Assembly: GCA_903824675.1 (NCBI GenBank)
Contig: CAIJXV010000020.1
Span: 1 to 64,000, forward strand
Direction of reading: 5' to 3'
Origin: an uncultured bacterium
GTDB lineage: Bacteria; Verrucomicrobiota; Kiritimatiellia; CAIKKV01; CAIJXV01
DNA: 64,000 nt
Shown here: piece by piece, positions 59,001 to 64,000 of the stretch
How positions within the stretch are numbered: position 1 is the first letter of the stretch
How the letters are laid out: every line of letters begins with the position of its first letter
The notes under the pieces: model-generated
Told to the model about the DNA's origin: nothing
Database searches by the model: none
What the model saw: the letters and a program-made list of their open reading frames with translations, nothing else
Made by a program: the position numbers and the translations under genes

Positions 59001-60610
59001 TCGCGGATGGGATCGATCGGCGGATTGGTGACCTGGGCAAACATCTGCTTGAAATAGTTGAACAGAAGCTGGGGCTTTTCCGAAAAAACCGCCAACGGCA
59101 TATCGTGCCCCATGGAACCCACCGGTTCATGGGCCGAGGACGCCATCGGCGTGAGGATCATCTGCAGATCCTCCCGGGTATAGCCCCCCAGAAGCTGGCG
59201 CGCCCGCAAGGTATCCCACTCCGGCGTAACCGGCGCCACCGCGCCGAAAAACCCCTGCAGGGTGATCTTGTTCTCTTCCACCCACCGCCGGTAGGGATGA
59301 CGGCGGGCCAGCCGCATTTTGATGACATCATCCCGAAGAATCCGCCCTTCCGCCAAATCCACCAAAATCATCTGGCCCGGCCGCAAGGATCCCTTTTCGC
59401 GGATCTCGGAGGCCGCCAACGGCAATACGCCCGCCTCGGAAGCCATCACCATCAGATTGCCGCGCGTAATGCAATACCGCGCCGGTCGCAGGCCGTTGCG
59501 GTCCAACATGGCCCCCACCCGTTCCCCGTCCGTAAAGGCCACCGTGGCGGGTCCGTCCCAAGGTTCAATCAGCCCGGCATGATATTCAAAAAATCCCCGC
59601 TGGTCGGGCCCCATCGGATATTTCACCCCCCACGCTTCGGGGATCAACATCGTCATCGCGTGCGGCAGGCTCCGGCCACAGGCGGTCAGCATTTCCAGCG
59701 CATTGTCCAAACAGGCGGAATCACTGCCGCCGGGATCGATGATGGGCAGGAGATCGCCGATCTCGTCACCGAATAACGGCGAAGCCAGGGAGCGTTCACG
59801 CGCCCTCATCTGGTTCAAATTTCCACGCAGAGTGTTGATTTCGCCATTGTGGGCCAATAAGCGGAAAGGCTGGGACAGTTCCCAGGACGGGAACGTATTG
59901 GTGCTGTACCGCTGGTGCATCACCGCCAGCGCACTCGCAAAATCGGGATCGACCAGATCGCGGTAAAAACCCGATACCTGGGCGCCCATCAGCAACCCCT
60001 TGTAGACAACCGTCCGGCAGGACAGGCTCGGCAGATAGAGCCGCAGCCCCTGCCCTTCGGCCGCACGGGTAATCCGTTTGCGCAGCAGGTAGAGCCGTCG
60101 TTCGAATTCGGCAGTATCCCCGTAAAGTCCCGTCACCCAGAATTGCGCCACGGTTGGACAACTCGCCCGCGCTTGATCCCCCAGCAAGCCCTCGTCGACC
60201 GGCACCGCCCGCCAACCCAGGAACTCCATCGGCATCGCGCGCACGAGGCGCTCGATCAGCACCCGCGCCCCCACGGCCTGGGCGACCTCCTTCGGCAGGA
60301 AGACCATCCCCACCCCATATCGACCGGCGGGCGGCAAAGCCACGCCCAATGTCTCCGCTTCCCGCCTGAAGAACCGGTCGGGCAACTGAAGCAAAACCCC
60401 GGCGCCATCGCCGGTCCGCTGATCGGCCCCCACGGCACCCCGATGCAATAGATTCTGGAGTACTTGGACAGATTTCAACACCAGGTCGTGGGAGGGCTTT
60501 CCATCCAGGTGAACGAGAAAGCCCACGCCGCAACTATCGTGCTCAAGGCGGGGATCATAGAGCCCCTGGGGGTCGAATCCCCGGGGATCCTGTCGGTGTG
60601 TTGGATTCAT
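56069..60610 (-). CDS. gltB: glutamate synthase large subunit
   Basis: 1513 residues. Class II glutaminase domain with the N-terminal nucleophile in HDSCGVGF after a propeptide of about 30 residues. A central domain, the FMN domain and the [3Fe-4S] motif CHLNTCPVG near 1130 follow, then the GltB C-terminal beta-helix (GGEVYIGGTVGERFAVRNS). It makes glutamate from 2-oxoglutarate and glutamine. ATG 60610 has only a weak site. The 199-base leader holds a small CCTTC/GAAGG hairpin at about 60727. Confidence 0.96.
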   Translation of the reverse strand: MNPTHRQDPRGFDPQGLYDPRLEHDSCGVGFLVHLDGKPSHDLVLKSVQVLQNLLHRGAVGADQRTGDGAGVLLQLPDRFFRREAETLGVALPPAGRYGVGMVFLPKEVAQAVGARVLIERLVRAMPMEFLGWRAVPVDEGLLGDQARASCPTVAQFWVTGLYGDTAEFERRLYLLRKRITRAAEGQGLRLYLPSLSCRTVVYKGLLMGAQVSGFYRDLVDPDFASALAVMHQRYSTNTFPSWELSQPFRLLAHNGEINTLRGNLNQMRARERSLASPLFGDEIGDLLPIIDPGGSDSACLDNALEMLTACGRSLPHAMTMLIPEAWGVKYPMGPDQRGFFEYHAGLIEPWDGPATVAFTDGERVGAMLDRNGLRPARYCITRGNLMVMASEAGVLPLAASEIREKGSLRPGQMILVDLAEGRILRDDVIKMRLARRHPYRRWVEENKITLQGFFGAVAPVTPEWDTLRARQLLGGYTREDLQMILTPMASSAHEPVGSMGHDMPLAVFSEKPQLLFNYFKQMFAQVTNPPIDPIREELVMSLMTFIGNPPNVLNETPLNARLIKLRHPILSNEDLAQIQSLNLKDFAAVTLIPEFEPGSGEAGLSAAVGTLADQAAEAVRSGRNLVVLSDRTISPGYMPIPSLLAVSAVNRRLVAEGLRTQAGVIVSTREAREVMHMALLLGYGATAVNPHLAFETVAALALHHELDVEVGVAKALENYITALCEGLRKIMSKMGISTLRSYRGAEVFEAVGLNHTLLEAFFPGTPSRVEGIGLKEIAEECRLRSEEARRMEGDGTGLLPSGGVYRYRQDGERHLWTPFTISTLQRATRENDMGLFRDYTHRIDDQAEQIFTLRGLFRFKPVTPVPLDEVESVESICRRFVTGAMSFGSISREAHETIAIAMNRLGAKSNSGEGGEDPARYTPLTNGDSRCSAIKQVASGRFGVTAEYCVNCRELQIKIAQGAKPGEGGQLPGHKVNAEIARVRHSTPGVTLISPPPHHDIYSIEDIKQLIYDLKNLNPRARISVKLVSELGVGTIAAGVAKAKAEMILISGYDGGTGASPLSSIRHAGVPWELGLSETQQTLVLNGLREQVRLQTDGQLKTGRDVMIAALLGAEEFGFATTALVVCGCVMMRKCHLNTCPVGVATQDPALRRFFSGKPEYLVNFFRFLAQEVREYLAQLGLRSLDEAVGRSDLLNAEPAVQFWKARGLDFSRILSRPAAPGVSVRQTRAQDYELDKTLDARLLPRVADALEQRRAVTVDSPITNVDRAVGTRISGEVARRYGHEGLPDDTITFRFRGSAGQSFGAWCARGVTLLLEGEANDYVGKGLSGGRIAIRPPPEAAYDASQNTIAGNVILYGATGGEVYIGGTVGERFAVRNSGASAVVEGVGDHACEYMTGGRVVILGRTGLNFGAGMSGGIAYVYDEDRRFDSRCNLDMVDLELLEDPQDLAELRQLLARHVHYTGSRKAERILDDWPERVSFFVKVFPMEYRRVLGRMMRDDEATERQEVVHG

Positions 60611-60809
60611 CAGGCGACCGCACCTTCCATCCGCAAACCAAAGGGTTTTAACGCGGACGTGTCCCTTGTACCATATCAACCGCAGATTGCCGAATATTAA
60701 ACCGCAGAACCTTGAAGCCGGGTCCCTTCATTCGCGAAGGGGTTCCGTCATGATTCAGACCCATCATTCGTCAATCTGCAGTGCGTCGCGTATAAGGGTC
60801 ACACGTCGC

Positions 60810-62927
60810 TTACATCATGAACAGCATCTCGGCATAACTGGGCAACGGCCAGAGATCGTGGGGCACCAGCCCTTCCAGTTCATCCGCCGCCGCCCGCAGG
60901 GCCGCCATTCCCGTCAACATCTTGTCAGTGGATTCCGCACTCACCGCTTTTTCGAGCGCGAGGGCCGCCACCAGGGCGTCATCGGTCAGCCGAGCCACTT
61001 GGGACAGCAGATCCCGGGTGGACTTGGACGCCTTGACCCCGCCGGTTTTCAACGAAGTCAGGGTCGCCCCCAGCCGGTTCTGATATTCCAAAGCCGCCGG
61101 AATGATCATCGTCCGGGCCACGGTGCCCGCACACTGCGCTTCGATTTGAACCGTCTTCAGATATTCGTGCAGGTAGACCTCATAACGCGATTCGATCTCG
61201 CGCGGAGAAAACACCTTGTATTTTTCGAACATCGCCACCGACTCTTTTTTCGTCAGGGCTTTAAGCGCCTCGGGGGTCGCCCGGATATTCGGCAAACCGC
61301 GCCGCGCCGCCTCTTTGCGCCACTCCGCCGTGTAATTGTCGCCGTTGAAGAGGATTCGCTTATGCTTGTGGCTGATGTCCGCCAGAACCATTTGCAAGGC
61401 GGCGTTGAAGGCCACCCCCTTCGCCAGTTCCGCTTCGATCCGGCTGCAGATCTGGTCGAGGGATTCGGCGACGATCGTATTCAGCACGGTCATCGGCAAC
61501 GCACAACTCTGGTTCGATCCCACCGCGCGGAATTCAAACTTATTCCCGGTGAAGGCGAACGGCGAGGTGCGGTTCCGATCGGTCATGTCCTTGGCCAGTC
61601 GCGGCAGGGACGAAACGCCGAGATGGAGGGTCGCCGTTCCGTTCTTCTCGCGGGACTCGCCCTTTTCCAACTGGGCGATGACATCCGTCAGTTCCTCACC
61701 CAGAAAGATCGAAACGATCGCCGGCGGCGCTTCGTTCGCCCCGAGCCGGTGATCATTGCGGGCCGACGCCACCGAGGCGCGCAACAGGTCCGCATGTTTG
61801 TCGACCGCCTGCATCAGCACACAGATCATCGTCAGGAACTTGGCGTCTTCCCGCGGATTCGAGCCCGGGCTGAGCCAGTTTTTGCCGTCCGGTCCGCAGA
61901 TCGACCAGTTGTTGTGCTTGCCCGATCCGTTGACTCCCGCGAAGGGTTTTTCGTGGAGGAGGCAGACGAAATCATGTTTCTCGGCCACCTGGCGCAGAGT
62001 ATCCATCACCAGCATGTTATGGTCGATGGCTAGATTCAATTCCTCAAAAATGGGCGCGATTTCGAACTGGGCCGGGCAGACTTCATTATGCCGGGTCCGC
62101 GCCGGAATGCCCAGGCGCCAGAGTTCGAGATCGAGATCTTCCATGAATGAAAGTACGCGATTCTTGATCGCGCCGAAATAGTGATCTTCCATCTGCTGAT
62201 GCTTGGCCGGCTTCCGTCCAAACAAGGTCCGACCGGTCTGGAGCAAATCCAAACGCGCATCAAAATATTCGCGGTCGATCAGGAAATATTCCTGTTCCGG
62301 TCCGAGGGTGGCATAGGCGCGCGCCGCGGTCTTGATCCCGAACAGGCGCCCCAACCGATCGATTTGCGCGGACAAGGCGTCCATCGATCGCAACAGGGGA
62401 ACTTTTTTGTCCAATGATTCGCCATGATAACCGAAGAATACCGTCGGAATACAGAGGGTCGCGCTGTTGACCCCTTCCTTGATAAACGCCGGACTCGTCG
62501 GATCCCACGCGGTGTAGCCACGGGCTTCAAATGTACTGCGCAATCCGCCAGAAGGGAAACTCGAGGCATCCGGCTCCCCCTGAATCAGCTCTTTGCCGGA
62601 GAACTGCATCAAGGCCCCCCCGTTCCCGTCGGGCACCACAAAGGCTTCGTGCTTTTCCGCGGTCGCGCCGGTCAACGGCTGGAACCAATGCGTAAAATGG
62701 GTCGCGCCCCGCGAAATCGCCCAGGTTTTCATCGCGTCGGCCACTTCATCGGCAATCGACGGATCCAACGAATGGCCCTGGCAAATCGTGGCCACCAGAG
62801 AATTGCAGGCTTTCTCGCCCAAATAATTGCGCATCGTCTTGATGCTGAAAACATTCTCGCCGAATAACTCGGTCACCCGATTAGCTTCGCCCGCTTCCGT
62901 CCCCGGCTTCTTGATGTCAGCGCTCAT
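60810..62927 (-). CDS. glnN: glutamine synthetase type III
   Basis: 705 residues, the GSIII length class, much longer than GSI. It contains [57 protein letters not shown] and KHNNWS, all GSIII signatures. It condenses ammonia and glutamate with ATP. A near-consensus sigma54 site lies about 95 bases upstream. It leads the block glnN-gltB-gltD-purF. Confidence 0.97.
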   Translation of the reverse strand: MSADIKKPGTEAGEANRVTELFGENVFSIKTMRNYLGEKACNSLVATICQGHSLDPSIADEVADAMKTWAISRGATHFTHWFQPLTGATAEKHEAFVVPDGNGGALMQFSGKELIQGEPDASSFPSGGLRSTFEARGYTAWDPTSPAFIKEGVNSATLCIPTVFFGYHGESLDKKVPLLRSMDALSAQIDRLGRLFGIKTAARAYATLGPEQEYFLIDREYFDARLDLLQTGRTLFGRKPAKHQQMEDHYFGAIKNRVLSFMEDLDLELWRLGIPARTRHNEVCPAQFEIAPIFEELNLAIDHNMLVMDTLRQVAEKHDFVCLLHEKPFAGVNGSGKHNNWSICGPDGKNWLSPGSNPREDAKFLTMICVLMQAVDKHADLLRASVASARNDHRLGANEAPPAIVSIFLGEELTDVIAQLEKGESREKNGTATLHLGVSSLPRLAKDMTDRNRTSPFAFTGNKFEFRAVGSNQSCALPMTVLNTIVAESLDQICSRIEAELAKGVAFNAALQMVLADISHKHKRILFNGDNYTAEWRKEAARRGLPNIRATPEALKALTKKESVAMFEKYKVFSPREIESRYEVYLHEYLKTVQIEAQCAGTVARTMIIPAALEYQNRLGATLTSLKTGGVKASKSTRDLLSQVARLTDDALVAALALEKAVSAESTDKMLTGMAALRAAADELEGLVPHDLWPLPSYAEMLFMM

Positions 62928-63020
62928 TCATCCTCCCTTATTCCAAAATCCAATATCGTTATGCGTCAAAAACCTGTCGGCCACCTTACGGTAACCGGAC
63001 CATTAAACACAGTTAATAAT

Positions 63021-63040
63021 TAGCACGGGGCGTGCCAATC
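63021..63040 (-). promoter_or_regulatory. sigma54-type promoter of glnN
   Basis: On the minus strand TTGGCACGCCCCGTGCTAA has GG at 63036-63035 and GC at 63024-63023, exactly ten bases apart. Against TGGCACG-N4-TTGCW only one conserved base differs. The predicted start near 63011 gives an 84-base leader. The same bases form an imperfect palindrome (TTGGCACG/CGTGCTAA), so a repressor site is the alternative. Confidence 0.55.
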
Positions 63041-63138
63041 AAATCAATCATCCCATTATCTATTTATAAGATATTGATAAATAAAGAGATGAACAATTAT
63101 TAGCCTCTCTTAAAAATCAATGCCGCCCACCATTTTAT

Positions 63139-63184
63139 TACATTTTTGTATTCAATGAGGGCTACGAAAGCATACATTTTTGTA
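63139..63184. promoter_or_regulatory. twin 12-bp sites TACATTTTTGTA
   Basis: TACATTTTTGTA occurs at 63139-63150 and 63173-63184, 34 bases apart (about three helical turns). Each is a near palindrome (TACA/TGTA). They sit between the divergent glnN and rhamnosidase-like genes, 138 bases before the latter. No other motif is recognised in the 394-base gap. Confidence 0.45.
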
Positions 63185-63321
63185 ACATATAAATGGAGTT
63201 GTGATAAAAATGGCGGCCCTTTCGCGCGCAAAACATTTGTCGCAAAATCCCCCCGGAATGCCTATATTCAAAAGGTTGTCGCCTGAATATTCCTCGCGTT
63301 CAACAAACGAAAGGTCCTCTT

Positions 63322-64000
63322 ATGCTTTTTGATTCCTCAGCCCGTTGGATCTGGCTAAACACCGATACCACCTCGTTCAATCAATATCTCAACTTCCAGC
63401 GCCGTTTCTCCCTGTCGCGCCGTCCGCGCCGCGCACTCCTCCAATTGGCCGTGGATACCCAATATGCCCTCTTTGTCAATGGCCAGGAAATTCCCGGACG
63501 CGCCTTTTCCGATTATCCACATTACCGCTCGGTCGATCGGCACGACATTGCCCCGTATCTCAAAGCCGGTGTGAATTCAATCGCCCTCCTCGGTTATTTC
63601 TTCGGTCGCGATAACAGCGAGTATCGCAAGGGACATCCGGGATTGATCCTCCAAGTGGACCTCGACGGCCAGCGGATCGTGTCCAATCGCGAATGGCGCG
63701 TTCGCCAGTCGCCGGCTTTCGTCTCCGGCCTAACCGAAGCCGTGACCGTCCAAATGGGATTCACGGTCCAATTCGACGCGCGCCACGAAGATAACTGGAC
63801 CGCGCCCGGTTACAAGCCCGGTCGCGATTGGTCGCCTGCCGTCGAATTGGCGGGTTCGACGGACGGTTACTGGACTCATCTGGAACTCCGCAAACAATGC
63901 CAATTGGAACAGGGTCCATTGATTCCCGGCAAGCCCATCGCGCAGGGAGAAATCATCCGCCCTCCTGCCGCGAACGACATGACCCCCTCCCTGGCCTTTG
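63322..64000 (+). CDS. alpha-L-rhamnosidase-like protein, N-terminal part (runs off the window)
   Basis: 226 codons are visible, open to the right edge. The opening MLFDSSARWIWLNTDTTSFN and YALFVNGQEIPGRAFSDYPH are typical of the N-terminal beta-sandwich of GH78 enzymes (Bac_rhamnosid_N), with RHDIAPYLKAGVNSIALLGY. AAAGG precedes the ATG. The catalytic domain is outside, so activity is inferred. Confidence 0.75.
   Translation, partial: MLFDSSARWIWLNTDTTSFNQYLNFQRRFSLSRRPRRALLQLAVDTQYALFVNGQEIPGRAFSDYPHYRSVDRHDIAPYLKAGVNSIALLGYFFGRDNSEYRKGHPGLILQVDLDGQRIVSNREWRVRQSPAFVSGLTEAVTVQMGFTVQFDARHEDNWTAPGYKPGRDWSPAVELAGSTDGYWTHLELRKQCQLEQGPLIPGKPIAQGEIIRPPAANDMTPSLAF

Noticed and set aside
56116-60533. 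Long antisense frames within gltB and gltD
   Set aside because: They mirror the codon bias of the true genes on the other strand and contain no domains.

Overview
The window is a compact, GC-rich (about 58% by eye) bacterial chromosome segment with many 4-base start/stop overlaps. The gene set points to the PVC group, most likely Kiritimatiellota/Verrucomicrobiota. This is an inference from a type III glutamine synthetase, a plant-type (group III) phosphofructokinase beside a separate PPi-type enzyme, a seven-gene pseudopilin export cluster, a surface protein built of glycine-rich GxQ repeats, a YidD-TPR pair, and scattered sugar-degrading enzymes (SGNH esterase, sialidase-like, GH20-like, rhamnosidase-like). 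No rRNA, phage, insertion sequence or CRISPR array was seen. There is one tRNA, tRNA-Cys(GCA).

Layout. 0.4-4.7 kb: phosphofructokinase, two overlapping amidohydrolase-like genes, a diacylglycerol-kinase-type lipid kinase and a small gene, all on the minus strand. 4.7-11.1 kb: a type II secretion/pilus-like operon (E, F, G, H, I, J, K) with a good sigma70 promoter. 11-21 kb: housekeeping and transport (repeat protein, YidD, TPR protein, SGNH hydrolase, DMT transporter, Lrp plus aminotransferase, TrmJ, a transglutaminase-like protein, MFS). 21.2-27.4 kb: a GH20-like hydrolase followed by an accessory block of small, lower-GC minus-strand genes (BrnT/CopG toxin-antitoxin, small membrane protein, lipoprotein, sialidase-like protein). 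Imperfect palindromes resembling integron attC sites separate several of them. 27.4-33.5 kb: a GlcD-type flavin oxidase, a repeat-filled gap, then ligA translationally coupled to a membrane pseudokinase and a 59-residue zinc-binding protein. 33.6-34.3 kb: dispersed and tandem repeats.

34.3-47 kb: zinc ribbon, membrane protein, nitroreductase, cysteine synthase, RlmB-like methyltransferase, recN, a SEC-C/deoC/deoB operon, an RlmD-like methyltransferase with an MFS transporter, an outer-membrane protein, PPi-phosphofructokinase and two broken hsp20 genes. 47-53 kb: Nudix, folC, an orphan corrinoid protein, an orphan acyl carrier protein, a Gfo/Idh oxidoreductase, tRNA-Cys, a 37-residue basic protein, more repeats and a thioredoxin lipoprotein. 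53-63 kb: a nitrogen-assimilation block glnN-gltB-gltD-purF on the minus strand. It has a near-consensus sigma54 promoter at glnN and a pair of identical 12-bp sites in the divergent region facing a truncated rhamnosidase-like gene that runs off the end.

The GS-GOGAT genes and purF form a glutamine-centred run. deoC and deoB together degrade deoxynucleosides. The pseudopilin cluster would supply a secretion pseudopilus, but the secretin and inner-membrane platform genes (C, D, L, M) are not here. The most unusual items are the pseudokinase/zinc-protein/ligA coupling, the attC-like palindromes, and a 121-bp insertion with an 18-bp inverted repeat inside one copy of a dispersed repeat.
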